Under the pieces are notes generated by a model that had not been told where the DNA came from, ran no database searches, and saw only the letters and a list, made by a program, of their open reading frames with translations. Both the position numbers and the translations under genes were made by a program. This document shows, one piece after another, positions 33,936 through 47,200 of a stretch of DNA of 64,000 nucleotides. How positions within the stretch are numbered: position 1 is the first letter of the stretch; each line of letters begins with the position of its first letter. This DNA is from Ctenosaura bakeri (Eukaryota; Chordata; Lepidosauria; Squamata; Iguanidae): contig CAOLHI010001471.1 of assembly GCA_948474755.1 (NCBI GenBank), positions 124,001 through 188,000 of the forward strand. Direction: 5' to 3'.

Positions 33936-35179
33936 CTGAAAGCAAGGATTAAAAAAAAAGATATGTGTCATGAGATTCAAATGTACTCCTTGAGATACAT
34001 TACTTTGGTTACTTATGGACAACAAGACAAGATACTTTAACTACCCTCACATACAGAACACACATCAGCCAACCCACTTGAAGGCCAAGAACCAACTAAC
34101 ATTGCTAACAGCAACTGCAACACTGTGAAATTTGTGTCTCAAGAAGTTCAGTCCAATAGTTCATCAAAAATTCAGTAGACCCTCTGGCAGAGAAACATGC
34201 ACCACTTTTAAACTAGCCAGTGTGCTCAATTCATTTTCCTTTAGTGACCCTATTTTTTGTAACAAGCAAAAGGAAAGAAGAGATTTTGAAGTGGGGAAAA
34301 GCACATCCTAACAATATTTTCTGTTTCCAGCAGCACTTACTTGCTTTCCTAAATATTCAGCAGAGATCTGACATAGATACTTCCATATGCCTCTCTTCTT
34401 GCCAATGTTTTTCTGTGCCAGCAGCACAAATTGATGACACTTGCCTCCATTGCTTCGTGACTTGACAGATCTAATGGCTGAAGCCAGCCTGGTGCCTGGT
34501 GGTCTTTAATGGCCAGAGATGTTGCTGCAAGGGATTACAGCAGCAACTCAACTGGAGAATCAGCGAAATACACTTCTAAAAACTTACTCCGGGGTTGGCC
34601 ATTGTGCTGCCACTGGATTGCATGTTACCTCTGGACCCCACTTTGATGACCCCTGAAGCTCCCCACCAGTACCCAAAGCATTCAATGCCCCCACCTCCAT
34701 GTTCTTGAAAAAAGAATACCACAGGTTTTGGTCAATTTTTGCCCCCAAACCACGCAGAAAAATCCCTCAGCTGGAAAAAAACACACAGAAATTCCCGTAC
34801 GTCAATCCTACAAGCACCCCAAAAGTCTGTACTGCTCTCAAATACCTCCATTTTCCTCCATATTCCTTCTCAAAATGGTGGCAGGAAGTGATGCAATGTT
34901 GCATCCTGTCACCATATTGAGAGGGACTACAGAAGACAACAGAATTATTGGGGCTTAGTGGGAAGGCAGGCAGGCAGGCTCTTGAAAATGATGAGCAAGA
35001 ATCTTAATGTTTTTATTTGCAATTGTTTGTATCTGTTTCAAATTTGTGAGCTGCTTTCGGTCTGGGGGCAAATGCAGCATATAAGTTACCCCATTATTAT
35101 CAGCCCTGCTATGGTCTTGCAAACTCACAGCCATGGCTTGCTTGCTTGAGCTTATCTACCTGTAATGCAGTGTTCCTCT
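33936..35179. other. Left part of intron 2
   Basis: No exon. A short tail near 35030-35095 (TGTGAGCTGCTTTCGGTCTG then CATATAAGTTA) resembles the end of a common squamate retroelement, also hinted at near 44660-44725 and 53340-53400. Confidence 0.4.
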
Positions 35180-35425
35180 TTTCCTTCTGCCTTCCACTTT
35201 GCTTATATAATGAGTTATGTAATCTCACAAGCTGTCCAATGTACAATAGCCTCAGTTCAGTCAGTTGGGTTTCTAGTGACCATTCAGGCTCAATTGATTC
35301 TAGGACCCATCTATTTGTCTTTTTTGTCAGTCTGAGGCATTTGTAGACTTCTCCTCTTTGCACAAAGTACACTGGTTTAAAAGTCTGGGTTTTGCGAAGA
35401 CACTTGTACCAGGCTACAGACATTT
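35180..35425 (-). mobile_element. RTE/BovB-like LINE fragment
   Basis: Contains GATTCTAGGACCCATCTATT and the neighbouring TTTGTCAGTCTGAGGCATTT, sharing style with the fragment at 19221-19455. An open frame of about 100 codons spans it, but I cannot show that it is a gene. Confidence 0.4.
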
Positions 35426-35766
35426 TAGTATTTACTTAATGTCTGTATGTGTGCAGATCGAAGCAGCAAGAAAGCTGAAAAATGTAAGCCTAAATCTTGA
35501 CTTCCTTTATCCTTCCCTCTAGTGTGCTATAAAAACCTTTGTCATGCCATGTACACACTGTAGCCCAACATTTCTAGTGTACTGAAAACTAGAGAATTAA
35601 ACCAGTTCATCTCCCTTCTTCAGTGAATGCTGGAATTTGTAGTTCTATGAAGGGCAAAAGATTTCTAACAGCATTCTTTAAACAAATCAAGCCCAGCCCT
35701 GACGTCAGGCAGAAAAAGGTAGCTGTCTCAGGTAGTAGATGCTAACAGGCGAGGTACAGAGAGAAC

Positions 35767-35918
35767 GGCCATTTCCACACTGGACTGTTATAGTGCTATT
35801 ATTCCACTTTCAACATCCTATGGAATCCTGGAGTTTGCAGTTTAGGGAGGGGCCCAGGATCCCATAGGATGTTGAAAGTGGAATAATAGCACTATAACAG
35901 TCTAGCGCAGAAATGGCC
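35767..35918. mobile_element. Palindromic MITE, 152 bp
   Basis: Ends GGCCATTTCCACACTGGACT and GTCTAGCGCAGAAATGGCC; almost fully inverted arms around a centre with TTGCAGTTTAGGGAGGGGCC. Flanks AAC and AAG match at two of three bases. Same family as 14291-14434. Confidence 0.83.
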
Positions 35919-36539
35919 AAGATGTTTATAGACTGTTTGGGCCACGGAGGGCTGTACTGCACCTCCTCAGCTATACAGCTTTCCTCATGTGTGGGGGTGG
36001 AAGCTGCTGTTCCATCAATGCTGTTGGAAGTAAGATTCAGCTGCCATTGTGTTGGCATTTTGTATGTGGAATGGGAGTGGGGTGGGTAGAGAATCATGCA
36101 TTTTGTCTCAGGCAGAAAAAATATAACCTGGAAAAGCCCTGCATTCAAAATAAAATTGCCAGTATATTTGTGTCAATATGTGCAGAGAGTTGATGTGCCG
36201 TAAAGATAAATTTATAACTTATGCAAGACTAGATGGGTCAGGACAATGTATTATTACCACTTAAAAGGTAGAAGAGAAGTTCAGGAAGAATTCCGATTAG
36301 AAATACTGACCATTAGGCAATTATTGTAATTATTATTTTTTAACTATTTAATGCTATTTTAAGCTTTTAATGGTATACTTTAATTGATCAGTTTAATATT
36401 TAGGATTTTTTTTGGTTTAATGATATCCATTAAAAATATCCTGTAAACCCTTTAAAAACACTTACATTAAATGTTAAATTGTATTTACTTTAAAATTATT
36501 TCACGTATTAAAGGACTGCATACAGATATCCATTGGGAA

Positions 36540-36885
36540 ATATTTGTCATCTCTTTCCCAATTCCTAACATTGCACTTTCTGCTTTTCCTTATGCAGCAT
36601 ACTGGGTTGACCTTTTCACAGGGTCTTCTGCTGTGACCAAAAGGTTTTTTTTTGCCCCGAGAATTAATTTAGATACCTTTGATATGTATATGTAATGTTA
36701 GGCTTATTTTCCTCAAATGCCACTTTACACTTACATTGAACCCCATCTACCATTTTGTCACCCAGTTTGGGGAATGCTCTTTTGAAGTTCTTCTAGATAT
36801 ACTCAGGACTTTATATCACCACAATGTTCATCTGCCTCACTCTTTCTTTCCAAGTTCTGGTTAATTTATTATTAGCACTGGCTGG
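36540..36885 (-). mobile_element. Old CR1/L3-like LINE fragment
   Basis: Minus-strand text matching the reverse of LINE ends such as CATTGAACCCCATCTACCAT and TTGTCACCCAGTTTGGGGAA. Heavily decayed, next to the younger CR1 at 36922. Confidence 0.5.
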
Positions 36886-36921
36886 AAAATAGGTATATTG
36901 TGGTCACCAAGGATCTAAAAT

Positions 36922-38562
36922 AGTTATAGAATCATAGAATCATAGAAATGTAGAGTTGGAAGAGACCACACGGGCCATCCAGTCCAACTCCCTGTCATGC
37001 AGGAACACCCTCAAAGCACTCCCGACAGATGGCCATCAAGCCTCTGCTTAAAAACCTCCAAGGTAGGAGACTCCACTACTCTCCGAGGCAGCAGATTCCA
37101 CTGCCGGACAGCCCTGACTGTCAGGAAGTTCTTCCTGAGGTTCAGGTGGAATCTCCTTTCCTGCAGCTTGAATCCATTGCTCCTTGTCCTGGTTTCTGGA
37201 GCAGCAGAAAACAAGCCCCCTCCTTCCTCTACATGGCATCCCTTCAAATATTTAAACATGGCTATCATGTCCCCTCTTAACCTCCTTTTCTGCAGACTAA
37301 ACATACCCAGCTCTCTCAGTCTATCCTCATAGGGCATGTTTTCCAGGCCTCTCACCATTTTGGTCACCCTCCTCTGGACTTGCTCCAGCTTGTCAATATC
37401 CTTCTTGAATTGGGGTGCCCAGAACTGGACACAGTATTCAAGATGGGGTCTAACCAAAGCAGAGTAGAGTGGTACCAGTACCTCCCTCGATCTAGACACC
37501 ATACTCCTGTTGATGCAGCCGAGAATTGCATTGGCTTTCTTGGCTGCCGCATCACACTGCTGACTCATGTTCAGCTTGTGGTCTATGAAGACTCCTAGAT
37601 CCCTTTCACACGTACTGCTATCCAGCCACGTGTCCCCCATCCTATATTTCTGTATTCCATTATTTCTGCCTAAGTGTAGGACCTTACATTTCTCTCTGTT
37701 GAATTTCATTTTGTTCGCCCTGGCCCAGCTCTCCAATCTATCCAGGTCATTTTGAATTTTGATCCTGTCCTCTGGCATATTAGCAACCCCTCCCAATTTG
37801 GTGTCATCTGCAAATTTGATGAGCATGCCCTCTATTCCTTCATCTAAGTCATTGATAAAAATATTGAACAGCACTGGGCCCAGGACAGAACCTTGTGGCA
37901 CCCCACTAGTCACTTCTCTCCAGGATGAAAAGCAGCCATCCGTGATCACCCGTTGGGTTCGGTCGGTCAACCAATTACATATCCAATTAACAGTAGCCCT
38001 GTCTAGCCCACATTTTACTAGCTTCGATGCAAGAATGTCATGGGGAACTTTGTCAAAGGCCTTACTGAAATCGAGATATGCTACATCCACAGCATTCCCT
38101 TCATCTATCAAGCTAGTAACTCTATCATAAAAAGAGATCAGATTAGTCTGGCATGACTTATTTTTGAGAAATCCATGTTGACTTCTCGTGATTATTGCGT
38201 TGTTTTCTAAATGATTAGAAACTGAACGCTTAATGATCTGCTCCAGGATCTTTCCGGGTACCGATGTCAGGCTGACTGGGCGATAATTATTTGGGTCCTC
38301 TTTTTTCCCTTCTTGAAGATGGGGATAACATTTGCTCTCTTCCAATCTGCTGGAACTTCTCCTGTCCTCCAAGATTTCTCAAAAATTATAGCAAGCGGTT
38401 CCAAATGACCTCTGCCAGCTCTTTTAATATCCTAGGATGCAATTCATCTGGCCCTGGAGACTTGAATTCATCCAATGCGGCCAGGTATTCCTGTACCACC
38501 TCTCTACTTATTAAGTGCCTCATTTCCTCTGCTTCCTCCCCTGCTCCCCTACCGCCAGTCTA
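36922..38562 (-). mobile_element. CR1 LINE, 5'-truncated, with 453-codon reverse transcriptase frame
   Basis: The minus-strand open frame at 37011-38372 covers most of the CR1 reverse transcriptase and C-terminus: [10 protein letters not shown], the motif [13 protein letters not shown], the motif [13 protein letters not shown] and the catalytic-type FADDTKLGG, ending HLSGVL. The 3' end carries the CR1 ATTCTATG repeat (36922-36950). Upstream (38373-38562) the frame is broken by at least two small indels, one next to the A-run near 38305, and the endonuclease domain is missing by 5' truncation. It is therefore a dead copy, but the best preserved CR1 here. Confidence 0.95.
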
Positions 38563-40899
38563 AAACAGTCATTTAAATAGTCATTTAAAATAGTCATTTA
38601 TTCTTATCCTAGCATCCTTCTGTCAGTTATTAGCCCTACAGAGGTCCTGTCTTTTAATCCCAACTGCTAAGTGTCCTCAGCAGCTTCTTTCAATGGGACC
38701 TTCTATCATGATGTGTGTGTGTGTTTTAACTTAGAAGTATCAGGGCAAGGAAAAGTCCACACTCCAAGTTCTTCCTGCACCAGGAACCTCTTGAGAGCTT
38801 GAGCAATGCATGTATAAGGAACTAAGGGGTAGGTTCCTCCCACATAACCAGAGCTGAGAAAAATTTAAAAAAAAAATACAAATCTATGAATCTCTACCCT
38901 CCCCCAGGCAGTATGGGCAGTGGTCATGCTTTCTGGAAGCTGCAGTCCGAAATGTAACATTTACAAGTTTTGGCTACAGCACTAGATTCCTGGCATTAAC
39001 AAATAGTGAAAGAAGCCACATTGCAGCAGCAGTGCAGTGCCGCACTAGGGCTTACCGTTAGGTGGAGTCTGCCTTCCCTCGGATGCACTGGGGGATGTTA
39101 TGATTCACCTCTCAAACCATTTGTCTTTTATGCACGGCATCCATGGCTTCCAGCAGCAAATATCTTGCATTAACCCTGGATTCTAAGCTACTAAAAGTAA
39201 TACTGGTGGGTACTCCTTGATGTGGTACAATGTCAAATACTTTATGAAAACTTAGAAACACAGTGTTGACCAGAGCAGCCTAACTATATACAAGGGATGT
39301 GCTTCTTCAAATTATTCCCTCCTACAGAGAGAATGATTTAAGTTATTTGCCTCCCCACTGCAGGAATGTCTTTGAAAACTGTGCAGTTTTCAATTATGCT
39401 CTTTTAGGGGGAAGGAAGTCTTTTCCAGCCTGAGGACCACCCTTTTTCTGCCTCCCCAACAGGGAGAGGGGGGAGGGGGAGGGCATCCAAAGATTGTTGT
39501 TGGCTATGTTCCCGTAGCCAGAACAAAATGGTGGTTTCATCTTCTGGAGGACCCTTGGGACGTCCAAGAGGATACTTTCACTATTTTTAGGTACCTCCCA
39601 CCCTCCCCAAGTTAGAAGGTCCATGTTAGGAGAAGGGGCACAAAAAAGATGGCTAAAGGGAAAGTGTGGTCTTCTGAGTTTATTTGAAGACTCCACGGGA
39701 AACAATGAAAAGTGGCTTCAGGAGGATTCTCTTCCTCAGGGTTTTCCAGTGCTCAAGAAGATCCTTCTTCATTCCCTACCCACAAGATTTCAAATATTCT
39801 TTCAGTCCCTACTGCATGCTACACAGATGCCATAGTTCAGGAATAGGAAATGTGGAGCAAGATGACAACTTCCAGAAGTCTCAGTCAGTGTGGTGAACCC
39901 TCAAAGACAGAACTTGATGATTGTGGTTTTTTTTAAGATTACAGCTCTCATAATCCCCCTTGAGGGCTAAGGCATTCTGCAAGCTATAGTAAAAGAAGTT
40001 TTACAAACTCTGAGCAATGATTGCTGGGAGCTTTGAAGGATTTAATGAGTCCCAAACATCTGTGGGGAAAGAGACTGCCCACCCCTTAGTATCTACAATT
40101 TTTTTACAGTATAGTAGCCGAGCATGTCATTTAAAAATCAGTCCATAGGACTGTGTAGCCCACCACGGTATTCTGATAAGGGTAATCCAAACACCAATGG
40201 CAGGAGTGGGAACCTGTGGCCCATAGGGCCCCACTCCTGAGGTCCTTCAAAACCCCCAGACTTCTGACCCCATTTTTTGCAATTCTTTTGGCAAAAAATT
40301 TGACAGTCTCCTGCCACCCTCAATGCTCCAAATCCCCCATCCCATCAAAGGCTAAAAATATGAAAACAAAATGAGTCAGGTATGCCAGTGCACCCCCCAG
40401 AGGGTGTGGTGAAAAATGGTCCTTGCCCCCTTCACAGTGGTCCATTCCTGGCGTATGGGAAACCCAAACACAGGGTGAATGAAAAAGTTCCCCAGTAACT
40501 GGTATTTATACTGCATTTGATATTGGAGGTAGTATACAACCATCACGGTATCAGAGTAAACAATGACAGACATATACTCTATGAATCTAATCCTCATTTA
40601 AAGCTATCAAAGTTAGAAGCTTACATTACATTTTGGGACAGCAAATCTCCCAGTTTAAATATGTACTGTGTGAAGAAGAACCTTCTTTCATCTATCCATA
40701 TGTACTTACCATATTCCTTCAGTTGATGACCCTGGCTTCTAATATTACAAGAGAGGAAGGGGGAAAATGTCTTTATCAGCTGCCTCTACTATGCATTATC
40801 CTCTACACTTCTATCATCTACCCCTTGCTTTTTAAAAATTGAACTATAAAGCCTTAAATGTTATAGCCTTTCCTGATCGCTGCTCCAAATCCTTGTTCA
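38563..40899. other. Part of intron 1 without named gene content
   Basis: A GT run lies near 38711-38723 and an A-run near 38868. 40160-40330 resembles a decayed palindromic hAT-like repeat (GTGGGAACCTGTGGCCCATA). No exon. Confidence 0.4.
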
Positions 40900-41155
40900 T
40901 TTTCAGTTCTGTAAGTATTTTGGACATATCATGAAAAGACATGACTCACTGGAAAGGACAATAATGCTTGGTAAGGTAGAAGGCCCAAGGAAAAGATGAA
41001 GACCAAATTACAGGTGGATAGATTCTTTCAAGGAAGTCATGGCTGTCCTGAGTCTTCAAGACCTGAGCAGGGCTGTTGATGACAGAATGAGCTGCAGGAT
41101 TCTCATTCACAGAGTCACCATAAGTCAAAGTCAACTGGATGGCAGTTAACAGCAA
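40900..41155 (+). mobile_element. RTE/BovB LINE 3' end
   Basis: Plus-strand translation gives YFGHIMKRHDSLERTIMLG then KVEGPRKR, RWIDSF and HRVTISQSQLD, the unmistakable C-terminus of BovB reverse transcriptase, with one in-frame stop. The DNA ends GTCAACTGGATGGCAGTTAA and CAGCAAC. Confidence 0.85.
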
Positions 41156-41415
41156 CATAAAATCCTGTTTCATATGTGGTAACCAGAATTCTACACAGTA
41201 CTGCACATGTGTTTGCACACTTGCATGGACTTCCATAAAGAGGGCAGTGGACAATATAACAGGGGGAATTTTTTTTTAACTCTTTCCTAATAATTTGCAA
41301 CATGATATTTGCCTTTTTTTCCTAACAACCTCCCACTGGGTCAACAATTTCACTGAAATTTCCACCACAGCCCCCAGATCTGCCATTTCCACTTAAAAAC
41401 TGACTGATAAAAAAC
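41156..41415 (-). mobile_element. CR1/L3-like LINE fragment
   Basis: The minus-strand fragment includes AGAATTCTACACAGTACTGC, AATTTGCAACATGATATTTG and ACCACAGCCCCCAGATCTGC, matching reversed CR1-group text. Directly abuts the BovB fragment. Confidence 0.6.
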
Positions 41416-43784
41416 CTATTGGGAAAGACCCGTTTGTAAGCTTAGAAAGTTGTTGTAAATCCAGTGTAGACAAACTTCTTAGAAGGAAACATGGTGTGAT
41501 TCACACATGGAAAATTCATATGTTGGTCCAGAAGAGGAGTGAGTATCCTTTGGATACTCCAGATGTTTTGGACCTCTACTTTGGGAAGTCCTGACTAGCA
41601 CAGCAAATGGATCCCCACTTAATCCAAGATCATTAATGCCACCTTTGGCTTTTCTGATTTTATCCCTGCTCGCGTTCATTGTATTGCTTTGGAAGTTCTT
41701 TTGCAGTGAGGCAATCTTTTCCTCAGTATCTGTAAGTTTCCTGCAGGCAAAGCATTGGTTCCAAACAAAATTGAGGAAAAGAAACACCGGGTTGAATCTG
41801 TAACATTTTATAAATATCTTATGGAAAATGTGGAGCAGAACCTAGACCATATGGCACTGAACATATGATGAACTCGCAATGGGAGTTTTAGCTGGATTAG
41901 GCTGAAAAATTTGGCAAATAAACTTTCTACTGGATTAGTGGAAAAGAGAAGAACAAAGTGCAGGTCATTGCTAGTTAGTGGGAGCTAATAATACTTGGCT
42001 GGAAGAAGGACAACCCAAGGCCTTATTGCCTTGCTAATGTGTTCTAAGAAAAAGTAAAAAAGAATAATCCAATTATCTCATCTGATCTCTCTTCCTCCTT
42101 TCCTCTTCCAGTTGCCTCTCCTCTCCTTTCCCCCTGTCTTAATTATCCTGCTGTTCATGTCTAATCTCTAGTTTTCATTTATCATTTCCAAGTCAGAAGA
42201 GAAGAGTGTAAATTCTCCAGTTGTGGTGGGCTCAGCTCTAAGCACTCAGGAGGAGTTGGGTGCAAATCTTTAGCTCAGCTAGTGAAGTAGTAGTTTGCTA
42301 CAATTTGCAAGGCTTAATGGATTTGTTGCTGCAGCTATAAAATAATTTCTCTATGTGGGTGGGGCCTATGTATTTACTTAGGGCGTTTATCCATCTGGAT
42401 TCCCAGGAACAGCCCCTTGGTTAAGAATTTCTATCTTAACTCCAAATATGAAAATATATTCTTTCTTTCTCTCTCCCCTTCTGTATGCGTGTGTTGAAGT
42501 GGCAGGCTGTGAGAAACTGTGTTTCATGCTTAATATATAACATTTAATGACATCTCCAGGGGCCATTCCTATATCTCAGGTTTTGGCCCAGAACAATCCT
42601 GAACTGGCAACTCTAGTTGCAAGACATCAGAATGACACAGGGGTACATGCTTCTCCTCTGAACCAGAGCCAGAAGGGAATGGAGAGCTACTACCAGGGCT
42701 TATACGACAGCTTGCCTAACATCCTGCCTATCTGATGGAGTTCAGAGGATGCCCATGGGAACCTTGAGCAGCAAGATACTTATTGGGAGCTGGGAGATTA
42801 ATGGAAACTGGGTGAAGCCTTAGACTTAGTGGGACCAGGTAGAAGCCAGGAAAGTTAGCAAGGCAAAGAGAAGCCTAGGACTTGTTGATGCTTAACACTT
42901 TCTCTCATCTTTTCAGTTATTTCCTTGTATCAGTTTGTGGTTTTGACATGATTCTTATGACTCTAAATCTCCCAGTCTACACCTCCTTAGTTTCTCTTCC
43001 TGCAGCCACTTACCTGTGTCCTACCAAGATGCTTATTTTCAGATCACTTACCTGCATACTAGAGGCTTACTCTGAAGCTATTTTCACTGGTTCTTTATCC
43101 AAATATCTATCTAAGAACTCTCTAAACTTAAATTCTGTTCTCCCTATATACGTAGTCCTAAGCTTCAGCATGCAAAGGGAGGTCTTTTCATGGAAGATAT
43201 GACCTCAATGACTCTTATTGACCTCATCTGTTCTTTTTTGCTGATGGTCACCTCCCCCAATTCTATGCCTCCTCTCTACCACATTATCAACCATTCCTTC
43301 CCTCTGTTTCACCAGACCTCTTGCTATTATGTTCTAGGATACTACTGTTCTCCAGTTCTCAAAAACCTATTCTTTAGTCCCTCTTCCATCTCTCCATCCC
43401 ACCTCCCTTCTAGACTTCACCTGTTAAAGTACTGTCTGCTGTGTGTTGCCTGTTTCCACTACTTTGAAGTCAGGAGAGACAAATATTTACCTTGGCTTAT
43501 TATGCTATATAGGCAGGTTGAAAAAGTATAAAGCTTTATATATTTTATTAAATAACCCATCACATAACCCATCACTCCTGTAATTCCTATTATAATAGCA
43601 CTATATCAGAGGACATAAGTATCAGTTGCAAAAGGGGTAGAATGAGGCAATTTGGTGTCCCAGTCCATCTGCCTTGCTTTCTTCTTCTCATATACAGACC
43701 AGGTGCAAAGAAACATTTCTCTTTTAGCTTTTGGCTTCCTATGATGTTTCCAAGCAGCTTCCCATGTCCTAGTTCCAAAGTTAC
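41416..43784. other. Right part of the intron between exons 2 and 3
   Basis: No family exon. Contains a short coiled-coil-like frame near 41650-41750 (see findings). Confidence 0.4.
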
Positions 43785-43910
43785 TTTTACAGTGCTTCCC
43801 ATCTGTCTTCAGTTGGTAATATTCATGGCACTGACATTGGTAGTGGTCTTCATTGATCTGTAGGCATTCATGTTCACAGCCTCCTTTATTGATAGCACAG
43901 GAATTCACAG
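43785..43910 (-). CDS. MEGF6/EGFEM1: Exon 2: EGF module (NSCAINKGGC type)
   Basis: 126 bp, phase 1-1. Six-cysteine EGF module starting VNSCAINKGGC and ending DGKHCK. It lacks the DxDEC calcium signature, as does the equivalent MEGF6 module. The donor is GTAACT, weaker than the others. An alternative GT six bases upstream would keep the phase, but the first codon across its junction with exon 3 would be a stop, so the downstream GT is chosen. The acceptor is TATATTAG with a poor pyrimidine tract. Confidence 0.9.
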
Positions 43911-44019
43911 CTAATATAATCATGACACTGAAAGTTAGCTAAGTCAGAGAGTAAATAGTTCAAGATACAAGTAAGAAATTCCTCCACAATCCAAAAGATT
44001 GTGGGGCACAAGAATGCTT

Positions 44020-44275
44020 TCAGTTGCCAATGGAAGAAAAGCAAGGAGGGAGCCATCTTGGCCCCCTACAGATGGAGTTATAAAATCTGGGAGCAACCAC
44101 CAAAAAGGTCCTCTCCTTCTTTCCTACCAAATGAGCCCGAGAAGGTGGCAGAGAGATCTTAGTATTCCTAATGGGCTCATAAAGAGAGATATGGTTCTTC
44201 AAATAGCCTAGATCTAACCTGTATAGAGCTGTATAGGTCACTACCAGCACAGTTTATAGAAGACATACAATTTGA
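44020..44275 (+). repeat. Unassigned interspersed repeat, relative of 30175-30715
   Basis: The blocks AGGTCCTCTCCTTCTTTCCT, GGGCTCATAAAGAGAGATAT and ACCTGTATAGAGCTGTATAG match the same family in order. Not named. Confidence 0.35.
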
Positions 44276-47200
44276 GAAGGTGATCTTGAATAACTAATTT
44301 GTTAACATGGGCTGAAATAATTTAAGTGTTCTTGGAAATCTGCAACAGCACCTTTCATAACATAAAAGGATTTATGCAACAACAACGAACAAGTAAACGT
44401 ACTAAATAACCTTCTGTGCTGTGCAGAAAACCCAGAGTCTGAGCATTATGAAAAGATGACAAAGTGCAATTCAACAATCTCTACTTTTATAAGGCATTAA
44501 TAGCAGAGTACCTGGCACCTAAAAGCTACTGTGATAAAGGTAGACTACTCTTAAAAAATGGGAGCAACCAGGAAAAGTAATCTGATTTAGATTTCATTTG
44601 GTGTGCTGCTTCATCTGCAAGGAAGCAGTCCTGTAAAATAAACCAGTAGCATGTGAAACTCTTAATTGAGGTAAGCTGCTTTGAGCCTCAAGCTGGGGTA
44701 GAGGGAGAAATAGGGTATAAATAAAGAGACTGAGAGATTCACTGATGGTATGGTTCTCTGTTGATGTCCAAACTGCCCCTAAAATACTTCCAAATTGTTG
44801 CCCACCCTTGGATTACTGCAATAGTATTTCTTTGAATTGTTTGAATACTTAAACACTTAGATATCATGCTGGATTTTCCTTGTATGTTTAGGCAAAAAAT
44901 TCTGGAACTTTTATGCACATTTGGGGCCTTAAGAAAAACACTGTCGCAATGATTCAATGGGAATAATGAGATCAATTTTCTGAGCAGATCAGTCTGTGTG
45001 AACAAATGGGATAAGGAGACTTCTTTCCAAAATTTTACACAAGGGCTACTGGCAGGGCAATGTCCAACATCTGTGCAATTAAAAATAAAACTCTATAGCC
45101 ATAAAATCAGTTTAGGGATATCAACAAATTAATGTGCCCCCAACGTGTGTTCAGAAAAATAGGCCAGTTAATGGCCTCCCAATTAAACCAAGTGAGGGTA
45201 AAAAAGACAAAATTTTATTCTAAAGAAAAAGCTTCCTTTCCAACATGTGTCTTTTGACCCAAGGTGACTTCATTACTCTCCTCCGTTGCCCTTTTCCACC
45301 TGCATACTAGACCGTCTGGCTCTGAGAAAACCCCCAGAGGAATTACGCATTCTCTAGACACCAATACTGTATGTAACACTATACAATCTCTTTAGTAAAG
45401 GCATTTTGGTTTCCAACCAGAGCTAGAGACTTGCCTTTGTAAAACCTGGGTATCTTAGCTTGTTGATTCCAAAGCTATAACCATCAACACACATCATCTG
45501 TCAATAATAAAATTAATCCTTAAAATTATGTTAGGGAGGAAAGGGGCCTGGGAACATGCTGGTGTCCGGTCTCTTTCTATCACCCTTCTTCCAAAAAGCA
45601 TAGTTGTTGCCAAGAAGCAAAGCAAAGTACTTCAATATAACACATAATAAAAAGGGAAGAATCATGTTACCATGTCTACACTTCATCACATTCCCTAATA
45701 AACAATTTTGTATAATATATGGGCTGGGATATAATGTATTTTTTGTAAGTTTCACTAACATAAGATGCACTATAAGCCTAGCCTGTTAGTTTCATTGTGT
45801 GTGTGCGTGTGTGTGTGTGCGTGCATATGCTCTCAACTAATACACAGATTTTTCTGCACTTTCTGCAAAAGATACATTTGGTAAGCATTTGTTGTTTCTA
45901 AAATTGTGTTACAAGATCTGAAGACATGAGAATATTGAATAAGGGTCACTACAAACTGAAGCCAACTTAACAGCAAACAACAACAACAAAGCTGCATTAC
46001 AATGTGCAAATTAATTCAGAAACATCAAATTAATTATGTTGGCATTAAAGGAGAGTTGAAAATTTTCTTTCCTATTCCTAGTTAATATTGAACAAATATA
46101 TATTTTACAATTAACCAAGGAATTTACATGTCATTGCCTGATTTAATATTGCTCTTTTTGCTTAGGATTTGAATGAAACAAACATTTAAGTGGAAGCATC
46201 TACAATGTAAAAATTTGCTTTATAACAATTTCCTTAAAAATGTACCCCAAAGATAAACTCCCTCCCCTCAAAGGCAATGTTTGCCCACCAGTCTCAGAGT
46301 TGCACAAAAGTGGGATGTGAATGTAAGTCTAAATATAATATCAGTTCACAAATGTGCATTCTAGAATAATAAATAAATAATATAAACATTTAAAAGAATA
46401 TCACAAATATTCAAATTGTTTATCAAAAGCAGTTGAAAGACTAGGTCCAACACCTTACTACAGTCTTTGTTGTGATGACTCCATATCTGGTCATAAAATA
46501 TACAGATTTGAGTACTGTAGCAGAAGGACAAACAGGTAAATGTTTCAAATTATGGTACGGATGTTAATGTAAGTGTGTGCGCACTGTGGATTTGTACAAA
46601 AGGTAAGCATGATATTTTGAACAGGAGCCTTTGTTTAAAATGGATCAGACAACAACAGTGGTGTGCTACTAGCCCACACAAAGGGAAATAGGACCTGGAA
46701 ATTAAGAAGGAGAAAAAAGCCGCAAGCTGTCATTCTGTTAGTTAATTATGATATTGTAAGTTAAACTTATGATCTTGTAACTGTTGTCCATTCACATCTA
46801 CAATCATGGTACCATTGCCACAGTTGTAACAAGCCCACCTTAAAATCTCCAGTGGATGGAGTTCTCCAGTGCTGGCAAATGGCATGCTGAAGGATGATAC
46901 ATCCAGCCCCCTCCCAGAACCAAGCAGGACTGTGCAGGGGAATTGCACAAGGAGAGCTCCTTCTGATGCTGCAGCACTGGCTGGAGGAAGGTAGATGAGT
47001 CATCCTTCAGCACTCCAGTCACTTGCACTGCAGAACTCTGTCTCTCAGAGTGGCTGGTTAGATTTTACCATGGGTTTTAGGGGTCAAATCACGAGACAGA
47101 TTGTTCTCATGGCATCATGACAGCATGTGTGATCCAGGATCTTGGCCTCATTTTTCAACCCACCAGGAACATATCAGTGCTGAACTGTGGGATGCGAATA

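Noticed and set aside
37029..38563. Plus-strand frames opposite the CR1
   Set aside because: Shadows of the minus-strand CR1 reverse transcriptase.
42547..42735. 62-codon plus-strand frame with QVLAQNNPELATLVARHQ
   Set aside because: Reads like a coherent peptide, but no initiation context, splice sites or recognised family; too short to support.
42882..43531. Plus-strand frames of 106 and 113 codons
   Set aside because: Hydrophobic low-complexity peptides from a T-rich stretch; no family signal.
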